A stretch of DNA of 64,000 nucleotides from Corynebacterium falsenii (GCA_001054945.1 JVKJ01000002.1:1-64000), one strand, 5' to 3'. Positions 46,300 to 54,464 are shown, numbered from the stretch's first letter. The notes: generated by a model from the letters alone, not told the origin. Made by a program: numbers and translations.

Positions 46300-48702
46300 C
46301 TAGGACACAAGCGTCGAGGCGACCCAATCCCCACCATAGGTCCCAACGAACCATCCTGTAATTATTGCTGGTATTAAAATAGCCGAAAACTCAATTGCGA
46401 TCATTCCCCATCTTCCGCGAGCCCCAACCCCCAGCCTTCGCAGCAGTTTCACATCATTTCTCCGTTCGCGAAGCGCAAGCATAATAGTATTCAAAATTCC
46501 TACGACTGCAATTGCCAATGCAGCGACGGTCATCACTGAAGAAGCTGCCCTCAGCTTATGCGCGACGTCCGTGGAATCCTTGCGTTCTGCCAACCCATTT
46601 ATCAGGCTCAGCCTATTTTTTTCACCCTGTTGCGAAATATGAGTGAATTCACGAAATGCGACACTGTCCTCGTTTGGTGCCTCGCCCTTCAGCCGGATCA
46701 GCGCCGCCGCGGGCAGTTCGGACTTCCGCCCCATCAGAGGATCTGCTCCTGTGACTTCATCCATGACATCCGGCGCGATCATCGTGAATTTTGCGGGAGC
46801 CAGGCGCAGGGTAACGGGAACCGACGCCTGTCCTACGTGCACGTCCACGCGGTCGCCGTCGTGTGCCCCATTACGCAACGGAGAGAGGCGTCCCAGCACT
46901 AGTTCTCCGGGGTGAGGGCCCAGAGCACCCTGGTCTCGGGACACATGTTGGAGTTGGGCTGAGGACATGACGAGGGCGTCGTCGCTCCCCATTCCAGAGA
47001 GCTGAACCCGGGTAGCACCCACCGTTTCCACGCCGTCCACCCCTGCGTTGGTCGTGATCACATCGTGCAGATCACCAGCCACAGGTTCGTGGACCCCCGT
47101 GAGCGCCAGGTCCACCGGGGTTTGGCGCTGCGCGGTGATCATCAGGTGGTCAGAAACCTTGTGCTGGCCGGCGTTTACAGCCCCGATCAATGCCACAGCA
47201 AGGAATGCGATCCCAGCGATCGTTGAACTACGTCGGAACTGCTGGGCCGCGTAATTCAGCGGAAGTTGAACCCATACCAGCGAAACGTGGCGAGCTAGTT
47301 GTCTGGTGATGAGCGAAATCACCGCCACACACAATGCTGCAGAGCCTAGAACCCCCGTGCCTGCCAGCGCGAGCGCAACCATCGTCCGGACCTGCTGCCC
47401 TGACAACGAAGGCAGGTCAATGGCGCGGCTGACGAGGATGGAAGCCGCGATGGCGATGGCCCCTAGCACGCCAAGGACTACCTGTCCTCGCCTTGCGTTG
47501 TTTTGACTGCTGTCCTCTCGCAGTGAGGAGATCACTGGACGATAGATGCCGCGAATCCCGGCCGGCACGGCAGCGAGGAGGGAGCACCCGATGGCTACCG
47601 CCGCGATCAGGACAGCGTAGGCCGGTTTTTGCGCCATGAAATCCAGCGGGATCCGAACTCCGAAAATGCTCGAGTGGGCCGCTCCCATTTTCCCCAGTTG
47701 CCAACCAACTGGGATGGCCAAAAGGGAGGCCAACGCCGACAGCCCCGCGACCTCTACCATGATGCTGCCCAAAATCTGGCCCCGCGAGGCGCCGATCACC
47801 CGGAGCTGAGCGAACTCTCGCTGCCTTTGCTGTGCAACCAGCTGGTAGGCGGTGAAGACGATGAAGCAGGCAACGATCGCAGTGGCCAGAATGAACGCAT
47901 CGAGCAGAATGAAGTAGTGATTGCGCTGCCCCAGGTACTGCTGCGCAAGGTCATGGCTACGCGCTGCACCCGACTGCACCTGCATGCGGGGGCTGCCCGA
48001 TTTTCCAGATCCGAACTGCTGCTCCGTTCGATCGAACTGCTCTTGCGCCGCGGACCGGACCGTGCCCGGGTCCACGCCAGGCGCTGCAGCGATGCGCACC
48101 TCACCGTTGAAAGTTTGCTGAGAAGAAGCCCAGGCAGAAATGTCCTCTCGGGTTCCGAACACCGTCGTTGCCCCAATGAGTTGATCCCGGGCAGTGGGTT
48201 TGATTACGCCCACAACACGAGCAGTGACATCCGAAAATTGTTCTTCATCCACAGAGAGCTTCAGCTCGTCGCCCAGACGTGGCCCGTCGGATGACGCAAC
48301 GACCGCGACTTCTCCTGGGTTGGTGGGGAACTGTCCCTCCTGGAGTTGCTGCCAGCGCAGTGGACCGTCGGAGAGTTGCTCGAGATGGACCGGCTCCCAC
48401 CATGGTCCCTTTCCCAATGAAAATGCATTTAGCCCGCGATCCACCGCGACACTGTGTATGTCGGGGCTGTGCTCCAGCGAGCTCGTCCAGGCGTCTAACT
48501 CCTCCGGGGAGATCCCCCGAACCTGAGCAACCGCATCAGCGTGAGCGTAAGGCTGGGAATACAGCTGCTCCACTGAGTACTTCAAACTACTGACGGACAT
48601 GACGGTACCGACGCTCAGCGCCACCGAAGAGAAAATCGCGAAGAAAATCGCGAGGTACCTCAGCGGTTGCCGGCGGATAGATTCGAGCGCGAACTTCGGC
48701 AT
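46300..48702 (-). CDS. FtsX-like ABC permease (MacB/LolCE type)
   Basis: An 800-residue permease: one N-terminal TM (LRYLAIFFAIFSSVALSVGTVMSV), a large extracytoplasmic domain of about 220 residues, a block of TM helices with a central FtsX domain, a second extracytoplasmic domain, and three final TM helices (VMTVAALAIAVVGILNTIMLALRERRNDVKLLRRLG). The LRERR(N)D..LLR.LG motif is the classic FtsX end. Such duplicated-domain permeases act as mechanotransmission machines or export lipoproteins/peptides. ATG at 48702 lies directly after the ATPase stop, so the pair is a single transporter. Confidence 0.88.
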   Translation of the reverse strand: MPKFALESIRRQPLRYLAIFFAIFSSVALSVGTVMSVSSLKYSVEQLYSQPYAHADAVAQVRGISPEELDAWTSSLEHSPDIHSVAVDRGLNAFSLGKGPWWEPVHLEQLSDGPLRWQQLQEGQFPTNPGEVAVVASSDGPRLGDELKLSVDEEQFSDVTARVVGVIKPTARDQLIGATTVFGTREDISAWASSQQTFNGEVRIAAAPGVDPGTVRSAAQEQFDRTEQQFGSGKSGSPRMQVQSGAARSHDLAQQYLGQRNHYFILLDAFILATAIVACFIVFTAYQLVAQQRQREFAQLRVIGASRGQILGSIMVEVAGLSALASLLAIPVGWQLGKMGAAHSSIFGVRIPLDFMAQKPAYAVLIAAVAIGCSLLAAVPAGIRGIYRPVISSLREDSSQNNARRGQVVLGVLGAIAIAASILVSRAIDLPSLSGQQVRTMVALALAGTGVLGSAALCVAVISLITRQLARHVSLVWVQLPLNYAAQQFRRSSTIAGIAFLAVALIGAVNAGQHKVSDHLMITAQRQTPVDLALTGVHEPVAGDLHDVITTNAGVDGVETVGATRVQLSGMGSDDALVMSSAQLQHVSRDQGALGPHPGELVLGRLSPLRNGAHDGDRVDVHVGQASVPVTLRLAPAKFTMIAPDVMDEVTGADPLMGRKSELPAAALIRLKGEAPNEDSVAFREFTHISQQGEKNRLSLINGLAERKDSTDVAHKLRAASSVMTVAALAIAVVGILNTIMLALRERRNDVKLLRRLGVGARGRWGMIAIEFSAILIPAIITGWFVGTYGGDWVASTLVS

Positions 48703-48703
48703 G

Positions 48704-49444
48704 CTACTGCGCTCCGTTGCCTGTGAGCAGCCCATCCTTCATGTGGACGACACGATCACTCCACTCGGCAGCTTGGGAATCGTGCGTCACCATCAGTACA
48801 GTCCTCCCGAACTGATCGACGACTTGTTTAAAGAGCTTCAAGACGGCTTGACTGTTCTGAGTATCGAGACTCCCGGTTGGCTCATCCGCCACGATCACGT
48901 CCGACCGGGTGAACAGTGCACGCGCAATGGCAACCCTTTGTTGCTGACCTCCGGACAGCTCCCCGGGCAAATGGTTCATCCGATTGGTCAAACCCAGTAA
49001 TGAGATGACCTTGTCCTCCCAGTCCCGGTCACGGCGCTGTCGGGCCAGTTTCGCCGGAAGCTGTAGATTGTCTTTCACACTCAGCACGGGAATGAGATTA
49101 AAATCCTGAAATATGACGGCGATGCGATTTCTGCGCAGCCTCGCACGCGAATCCTCCCCAAGAGCAGCAATATCAATTGCGCTGCCCTGTCCATCATCCA
49201 AAAATATTGATCCGGAGTCAGGTTTCACTAATCCGGCAATGCAGTGCAACAAAGTGGATTTGCCGCTACCGGAAGGGCCCATTATTGATGTCCATTGACC
49301 GTCAGCCACGTCGACATCAATTCCACGCAAAATGTGCACCATGGTTTCGCCAGAGCCCGCTGCGTATTCCAGGTCGCGTATTCTCAACACATCTTCCAGG
49401 TCTACCACCTTTGGCAGCGGCGTGATCCTCAACTTTCCCCGCAC
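48704..49444 (-). CDS. ABC transporter ATPase (MacB/LolD type)
   Basis: A 246-residue ATPase: Walker A GPSGSGKST, Q-loop IFQDFNLIPVLSVKDN, signature LSGGQQQRVAIARAL, Walker B DVIVADEPTGSLD, H-loop VTHDSQAAEWSDRVVHMKDG. LSGGQQQRVAIARALF and ADEPTGSLD are typical of the MacB/LolD/FtsE subfamily. It drives the downstream FtsX-like permease. The GTG at 49444 is used; a TTG four codons on is possible. Starts 15 bases after the SipW-like peptidase stop. Confidence 0.9.
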   Translation of the reverse strand: MRGKLRITPLPKVVDLEDVLRIRDLEYAAGSGETMVHILRGIDVDVADGQWTSIMGPSGSGKSTLLHCIAGLVKPDSGSIFLDDGQGSAIDIAALGEDSRARLRRNRIAVIFQDFNLIPVLSVKDNLQLPAKLARQRRDRDWEDKVISLLGLTNRMNHLPGELSGGQQQRVAIARALFTRSDVIVADEPTGSLDTQNSQAVLKLFKQVVDQFGRTVLMVTHDSQAAEWSDRVVHMKDGLLTGNGAQ

Positions 49445-49458
49445 TGCGCTTCTGTGGT

Positions 49459-50298
49459 TTACGCCTGAGGCTGAATGTCCCCAGCCTTCTTTTCTTTGTG
49501 CAATACCCAGCGATACTGCCCATAAAACCAGAGGAATGGGCTAAAGACGACGGCAGCCAATCCAATCCACCATGGGAGGCTTAAACGTGGCTTGGGCTGG
49601 AAGATATATCCACCATTTTCATCGCGATCGCCGTCCACCGCGAATCCGTCAGTTCCCGTCGGCGATAGGATCCGCGAAGACGTGCCAATCTTGCCGTCCG
49701 GATCAATTTGCACCGGGAAGATTCCGGTGGACACGGCATGGGCCGTGGCGGCGTCCGCAGTGACGTCCATCTTCAACAAGCTCGCCCCGAGCATGGGCTT
49801 GACAATCAAGATGGCCAGAGCGAAGCCTGCGAATGCGCCAAGGACGCGATATCGGGAGCGGTGGACTTCGTCTTTGAGACGCCGACTAATTGCCCACATC
49901 ACCAGATAAACGATGGCAATGATGGGAATCATCCGCACGACCCAGCCCATATAGTGAGCGGTGAAAACAGCCCTGCCCACCAAACTGGAATTGTTGACGG
50001 GAATGGAATCCTTTACGCCATTCAAATCCCCTTTGGTGAACGTCCCCTCGGGCGATTTTTCCACGATCCGGTGGGTGCGAGTGCGACCTTTGGGAATCTT
50101 GGCCGTCACCACATCACCCACTTTGACCTCTTCGACGGTCGTGGGCTTGGAAATCACCAGCGACCCCACGGGCAATGCTCGCCCCATGGAAGGAGTGGTG
50201 AGGAAGTGCATGCGCCACCCGGATGCACCGAGCACAACAGTCACGGCGATGAATGCGACCAGTAGTACTGATCCTCCGGCGATGGCGAGCTTCTTCAT
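49459..50298 (-). CDS. sipW: SipW-type (ER-type) signal peptidase I
   Basis: A 279-residue membrane peptidase. TM helix 1-25, then catalytic Ser37 in TTPSMGRAL and, instead of the bacterial Lys, His76 in RTRTHRIVEK; TKGDLNGVKD supplies the acids (Asp91, Asp97). Ser/His/Asp is the ER/archaeal/SipW arrangement. After the catalytic domain come two or three more TM helices and a 60-residue outer loop; the C-terminus is longer than in Bacillus SipW. It lies next to a TasA-like protein with the SipW-type cleavage region, its probable substrate. Strong AGAGAGGAA precedes the ATG. Confidence 0.88.
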   Translation of the reverse strand: MKKLAIAGGSVLLVAFIAVTVVLGASGWRMHFLTTPSMGRALPVGSLVISKPTTVEEVKVGDVVTAKIPKGRTRTHRIVEKSPEGTFTKGDLNGVKDSIPVNNSSLVGRAVFTAHYMGWVVRMIPIIAIVYLVMWAISRRLKDEVHRSRYRVLGAFAGFALAILIVKPMLGASLLKMDVTADAATAHAVSTGIFPVQIDPDGKIGTSSRILSPTGTDGFAVDGDRDENGGYIFQPKPRLSLPWWIGLAAVVFSPFLWFYGQYRWVLHKEKKAGDIQPQA

Positions 50299-50318
50299 TA
50301 TTCCTCTCTCTTAACACA

Positions 50319-50347
50319 ATAATGGGCCCCTCAATGGGGCCCATTAT
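50319..50347 (-). terminator. hairpin between the TasA-like gene and sipW
   Basis: A perfect 12-bp stem ATAATGGGCCCC/GGGGCCCATTAT with a 5-nt loop, 30 bases past the TasA-like stop and 20 before sipW. With only a weak T tract it is more likely a partial terminator or mRNA-stabilising hairpin that keeps the substrate more abundant than the peptidase. Confidence 0.7.
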
Positions 50348-50376
50348 CGACACACGAGCATTAGCTTAGGTGAGGT

Positions 50377-51009
50377 TTAAGCCTCGAAGGTCCACGTCAG
50401 ATCCTGCTTGATGGAACCGCCCTGCACTGCATTGGAAGCAGTTGCTGGCAGCGTCACGATGAAGTCAAAGTTAGAGGACTGCTGGGAAGCGAGCGTCTTC
50501 AGAGTCTTAGCACCGGTGAATCCGGCAGCGGTGCCGTTGTAGACCTCGGTGCCGTCCTGAAGCACCTGCACGTTCATGACGGAACACAGGTCAGGGGCCG
50601 TAGTCTGGCCGGTGCCAGCAATGTTCTGGCACTGCGCAGGGGTCAACGTGAAGGTGGAAGCATCCGTGGAACCGGTGTTCTGAATCTTGATGGTGGTCTT
50701 CACAGACTGACCCGGCTTCATGTTCATGTTCGCGCCGTACTTGTTGATGTCCGTGCAGTTGACGGTGCCATCAGAGCTGGTGGCCTTACATGCAACACCC
50801 GCAACAGCGTTGTTTGGATTATCGGAGCTGACACCGGTCTCAGTCATCTCCAAGGTACCGGTACCTGCGGTGTTGTTGTTGTTCGTGATGGAGGCGGTGT
50901 ACGCACCCAAGGTGCCCACACCCAGAGAAGCGGCGATCGCAGCGGAAGCGATTGCAGCCGGCGCGAGCCATCCACGCTTGGTGCGACGCTGATCAGTGCT
51001 GGAAGACAT
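50377..51009 (-). CDS. TasA/camelysin-like secreted protein (SipW substrate type)
   Basis: A 210-residue exported protein. Basic N-terminus (QRRTKRGW), hydrophobic segment 15-36, then AYTASITNNNNTAGTGTLEM, the region where TasA-type proteins read A-F/Y-x-x-...-T-x-T-x-x-x-G-T-L. A beta-sandwich core follows, including MKPGQSVKTTIKIQNTGS, which parallels LKPGDKLTKDFQFENNGS of Bacillus TasA. Four Cys (74, 85, 127, 142) could form two disulfides, which Bacillus TasA lacks. No sorting signal or C-terminal TM. ATG at 51009 follows AAAGGA at 8 nt. Likely fibre-forming or matrix protein, by inference. Confidence 0.82.
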   Translation of the reverse strand: MSSSTDQRRTKRGWLAPAAIASAAIAASLGVGTLGAYTASITNNNNTAGTGTLEMTETGVSSDNPNNAVAGVACKATSSDGTVNCTDINKYGANMNMKPGQSVKTTIKIQNTGSTDASTFTLTPAQCQNIAGTGQTTAPDLCSVMNVQVLQDGTEVYNGTAAGFTGAKTLKTLASQQSSNFDFIVTLPATASNAVQGGSIKQDLTWTFEA

Positions 51010-51031
51010 GTGGGAGGTCCTTTCGGATTCT

Positions 51032-51045
51032 GACAAAGCTTTGTC
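51032..51045. promoter_or_regulatory. 14-bp perfect palindrome in the TasA-like gene leader
   Basis: GACAAAG-CTTTGTC, 23 bases before the ATG and just upstream of its ribosome-binding site. It could be an operator or a leader hairpin controlling translation. Confidence 0.4.
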
Positions 51046-51447
51046 GTATGTGGTGTCGTAGCGAGACGGGCAGTGGCTATGTCCTGTCTACCACTGTCGT
51101 AATCGTCTTCGTCTTGCAATTGGCTCTGCCCATGGACGATAGAGCTGGGATTTGGGCAATCACCCGCATGAAATTCTCGCACTCTGAGCACTCGCCTGTG
51201 AGATCACAGTGTTTGGGATCAAGTGCTGGAATCTCTTGCGGGGCCATCCCGCCACAACTGTGGGCTTGACCAAGCATTAGCTTACATAGCTCACACTCAG
51301 GTAGCAAGACCTAAATTCAGTATTCTTCAAATTTTTCTTATCTTATATTTAGGTCTATTCACCCAGGTCACAACGCGGCTGAGGGACATAGTTCTCAAAG
51401 ATGGCGATAATATCCAATTAAGAAGGCCTTAAGGTTCCCGGAACTCA
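51037..51447 (-). other. long upstream region of the TasA-like operon
   Basis: About 410 bases between the TasA-like gene and the VanW gene. It holds a promoter candidate (TTGCTA at 51302-51307, 17 nt, TAAGCT at 51279-51284), which would give a leader of about 260 nt. A minus-strand frame within the leader (51077-51307, or from ATG 51247) encodes a Cys-rich peptide with HCDLTGECSECENF; I do not call it a gene without more evidence. Confidence 0.5.
51307..51356. promoter_or_regulatory. 10-bp inverted repeat upstream of the TasA-like promoter
   Basis: AGACCTAAAT (51307-51316) and ATTTAGGTCT (51347-51356), perfect, separated by 30 AT-rich bases, directly abutting the candidate -35. Spacing fits a regulator binding two sites or looping; no regulator gene is obvious in the window. 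Confidence 0.5.
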
Positions 51448-53166
51448 CTAGTCCTTTTTGCACGTCACGATAGGCTGCGGGTCATATACAGTCGTACTGC
51501 TGTCCCGGGAGATTTCTCGGCCGCTCAGGTCTCGGACCACGCGCGTATCCGACGTGGTGAAGCCCGGCGCGCCACCCGACGGCGCGCACTTGTCGCCACT
51601 GAGCTCAATCCGCTTGGGCTGGGTCGGCTTGCTCCGCCCGCCCGGAATGGATTCAACGTTGACCTTCTTCACCCCAAACATCTTTACCGTCACGGAGTGA
51701 TCGTCAGCGGAGGCAGAAATCTTAATCGGCGTATCGAACGGGTTCTTGAACTGCAGATCGATCGCATTCTCGTAGACCGTCGCCTCGCGCCCAGCCGGGT
51801 AACGAGAGATGTAGTAGGAGTGCGGTGTGTGGGCGACATCGTCCAGCCCTGCGAAGTAGGAGGCGTTGTATAGCGTCGTCGCGAACTGCGAAATGCCGCC
51901 GCCGACCGCCTCTCCTGCGTGCCCGTCGATAATAATTCCTGATTCCACGAATCCCTGCGCCGCGCCGCGCGGGCCCGTGTACTTGTTCAGACTGAACGTC
52001 TCCCCCGGCAACAGAATCGCCCCATCCACCATCTGCGCCACGCGGCGGATGTTCTCACCAGACGGGCCACTGAACCCCTCGGTGGTGAAGGTGGACAGCT
52101 CATCATTGAAGTTCGCTTTCTTCGCCTGCTCCGTCGTGTACTTCGCCGGCTGATCCTCGTACAGCACCTCGTGCTCACGCACCTTGGGGTCCAGGAGCTT
52201 CGCCTGCAGGTCGCCCAGGGTCTCCTGCCACTTGATGGCCACACCATCCTGAGACGGGGTCACCTCGAAGTCCTTGCCGTGCATGATGAAGTTGGCATCA
52301 CGGTACTGCCGTTCGGTGCCCGAGAGCTGATTGCTGAGAATCTGGGTCGCGACGTCCGTCTTCACCTCGGGCCGGAAGTGGTCACCCTCGGGAACGAAGG
52401 TCATCACGCTCGCCATATCCTGCGGCTGCAGGATGCCATCGACGTGGTCACGGCCGTGGAACACCACTGGGGACGCTGTCGCCGGCTCGATGAACCCCTT
52501 CACCATCTCATCGGCCTTGTCCTTCCGGATGTTTGCGAAGGCAGGTTCAGCCTGCACTGTGACCGTGTGATCTTTATTCAGCCATTGGGACGCCACCTTG
52601 TCCTGAAGCATCCCCACGTCAACCTTCTGCCCCTCCACATCCGGCGTCACATGACCCTTACCTTCGGGGGTGATTTCCACGTTCGCATCCTGCGGGGCAC
52701 GCTCCAGTTCACCGTGCACGCGTCCGAGCTCCTCGTGCAGGCGCGCGTTATTAATGTCCCCGACGATGCCGACCTCACGGGTTTCGAAGAACGACTTAAT
52801 GCGGGTAATCGGATTCAAGGGCTGCTGCCCGGCCTGGTGAACCGTTCGTGCCCAATCCACCTGGAGGCCCGCATCGATGGGTTCCACCCGCGTAGAAAGG
52901 TTGCCGGCATTGATCTGTACCGGCTCGCGAACAGAATCACCGAGCTGATTCCGCAGGCGCTGCTCGGCCTGTTCGTCGTTCATCCCGCCGATATCCACGT
53001 TGCCGACGGTCACTCCCCGGGGAACCTTCCCCTCCGACATGGCAAAGTCCACGCCGTACAGAATTCCGCTCAAACCCAGCAGACCCAGCAGCAGCCAGGC
53101 CCAGATCGGTACGCCTCGGGACGGCTGAATGCTGCTCTTAGAGTGAGATTTCGCGTGCCTTTTCAC
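51448..53166 (-). CDS. VanW-domain cell wall protein with YoaR-like region
   Basis: A 572-residue membrane-anchored protein. TM helix at about 21-43, then two PG_binding_4-like (YoaR) segments (VGNVDIGGMNDEQAEQRL, EPVQINAGNLS; VDVGMLQDKVASQWL), and a C-terminal VanW domain (LSTFTTEGFSGPSGENIRRVAQMVDGAILLPGETFSLNKYTGP, GEAVGGGISQFATTLYNASYFAGL, HSYYISRYPAGREATVYE). VanW proteins are linked to peptidoglycan and glycopeptide phenotypes, but their chemistry is not established. GTG start with a -10 hexamer at 7 nt. Its own transcription unit. Confidence 0.88.
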   Translation of the reverse strand: MKRHAKSHSKSSIQPSRGVPIWAWLLLGLLGLSGILYGVDFAMSEGKVPRGVTVGNVDIGGMNDEQAEQRLRNQLGDSVREPVQINAGNLSTRVEPIDAGLQVDWARTVHQAGQQPLNPITRIKSFFETREVGIVGDINNARLHEELGRVHGELERAPQDANVEITPEGKGHVTPDVEGQKVDVGMLQDKVASQWLNKDHTVTVQAEPAFANIRKDKADEMVKGFIEPATASPVVFHGRDHVDGILQPQDMASVMTFVPEGDHFRPEVKTDVATQILSNQLSGTERQYRDANFIMHGKDFEVTPSQDGVAIKWQETLGDLQAKLLDPKVREHEVLYEDQPAKYTTEQAKKANFNDELSTFTTEGFSGPSGENIRRVAQMVDGAILLPGETFSLNKYTGPRGAAQGFVESGIIIDGHAGEAVGGGISQFATTLYNASYFAGLDDVAHTPHSYYISRYPAGREATVYENAIDLQFKNPFDTPIKISASADDHSVTVKMFGVKKVNVESIPGGRSKPTQPKRIELSGDKCAPSGGAPGFTTSDTRVVRDLSGREISRDSSTTVYDPQPIVTCKKD

Positions 53167-53173
53167 ACCGGCT

Positions 53174-53179
53174 AGTTTA
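53174..53179 (-). promoter_or_regulatory. -10 hexamer TAAACT, leaderless start of the VanW gene
   Basis: TAAACT-N7-GTG on the minus strand; supports GTG 53166. Confidence 0.45.
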
Positions 53180-53188
53180 TCGATGGGC

Positions 53189-53207
53189 AGGAATTATGCG
53201 AATTCCT
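53189..53207. promoter_or_regulatory. palindrome upstream of the VanW gene
   Basis: AGGAATT-N5-AATTCCT, perfect 7-bp arms, about 10 bases upstream of the -10 hexamer, where a repressor or activator could act. Confidence 0.4.
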
Positions 53208-53234
53208 TGACATTAATTTCAGCTTAGCCTCAGG

Positions 53235-54464
53235 TCAGCGGGAATTGACACACGTCCGATGGACGGCGTCCGTCACCCTCTCGGGAGTGATCCGCCCATC
53301 GTCGACAGCCGCTGCGATGTGCTGCACCGTGCCGGGCACATCGATCGCCCCCGCTGCCAGGAGTGTCTGGTCGGCCCCTGCCACGATGGCTGCCACTGCG
53401 GCCTCCGGTCCGGGGAACCGGTTGCTGACCGCCGCCATCCCCGTGAGGTCATCGGTGTAGACCGGCCCCTGAAACGCCGGCGCGCCAGCTCCATAACCGC
53501 CCTTCTTCAGCAGTTCATAGGCCGCGGCATTGATCGACGCCGGCGCGGCATCCCCCAGCCCCGGCACCTCCACATGCCCCACCATCATTCCGCCTCCGTC
53601 AAAGCCGGCATTCTGGCCAAACGGCACCAGGTCAGACTGCTGCATCGCCTCTAGTGGCGGCGCAGTCACCGCCCCCAGGTGAGAATCGCCGGAGGCATGC
53701 CCGTGCCCCGGGAAGTGCTTGAACACCGGCTGCACACCGGCGTCCTTCAGCCCCTGGGCGTACGCCCGCCCAAAGTCCGCCACTACCTGCGGATCCGGGC
53801 TAAACGCCCTCGACCCGATCGCGTTATCGCTCACCTCCGCAGCCCCGCCCAGGTCCAGTACCGGCGCGAAGTCAACGGTGATCCCCATGGCTGCCAGCTT
53901 TCGTCCATGATCAAACATCATGTTCTGCACCTGTTGCGGGCTCATCGTTGCCGCCATCTCCCGCGCGGAAGGCAGCACCCCGGTGATGTGCGCGAGCCGC
54001 TGCACCAGCCCGCCTTCCTCATCGACAGACACGGTGATCGGCTCCCCGGCGATGCGCTCGAGTTCTTGAATGCTGCGCGCAGGGTCGCCCTGCCCGTTGA
54101 GGATGCTGAAATCACTGCCGGTGCCGAAGAACAGGTGGCGCACCCCCGCCTCCACCGAGGTGCGCGCGCTCTCCCAATCCGTGACGCCCACGGCCATCAT
54201 GCGGGCCGCCAGCTGCTGGCTGGTGGCGTGTTCCGGGACCGCTGCACACGCCTGGTGCGGGGTCGCCGGTGGTGGAGGTGGGGTTGGGGACGCCACCCCG
54301 GTGGAGGTTTGAGAGTTCGACGGATCGTGTGGGGAATCGCCCTGATCGGTCTGCGAGGCTTGGGGCTGATCGGTGGCGTCCTGAACTGAACAGGCGACCA
54401 GCCCCATCCCCAGAGCGAGGGACCCAGCCACCGCCAGTCGACGACGCGAAAACTCCAAACCCAC
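53235..54464 (-). CDS. lpqI: LpqI/NagZ-like beta-N-acetylhexosaminidase lipoprotein (GH3)
   Basis: A 409-residue exported lipoprotein. Basic start EFSRRRLAVAGSLALGMG and lipobox LVAC at about 22-25. GH3 NagZ-type signatures: FAPVLDLGG, NAIGSRAFSPDPQVVADFGRAYAQGL, VFKHFPGHGHASGDSH (acid/base His loop) and VYTDDLTGM containing the nucleophile Asp. It cleaves GlcNAc from muropeptides in cell wall recycling. It sits beside DUF2613 and aftD as Rv0237 does. The start may be GTG 54464 or TTG 54458; the latter has better spacing to GAGGTAG. Confidence 0.9.
   Translation of the reverse strand: MGLEFSRRRLAVAGSLALGMGLVACSVQDATDQPQASQTDQGDSPHDPSNSQTSTGVASPTPPPPPATPHQACAAVPEHATSQQLAARMMAVGVTDWESARTSVEAGVRHLFFGTGSDFSILNGQGDPARSIQELERIAGEPITVSVDEEGGLVQRLAHITGVLPSAREMAATMSPQQVQNMMFDHGRKLAAMGITVDFAPVLDLGGAAEVSDNAIGSRAFSPDPQVVADFGRAYAQGLKDAGVQPVFKHFPGHGHASGDSHLGAVTAPPLEAMQQSDLVPFGQNAGFDGGGMMVGHVEVPGLGDAAPASINAAAYELLKKGGYGAGAPAFQGPVYTDDLTGMAAVSNRFPGPEAAVAAIVAGADQTLLAAGAIDVPGTVQHIAAAVDDGRITPERVTDAVHRTCVNSR

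Noticed and set aside
50359..51284. GCATTAGCTTA found on both sides of the TasA-like gene, considered as a mobile-element target duplication
   Set aside because: Only 11 bases, one copy is the promoter -10 region itself, and there is no transposase or terminal inverted repeat.
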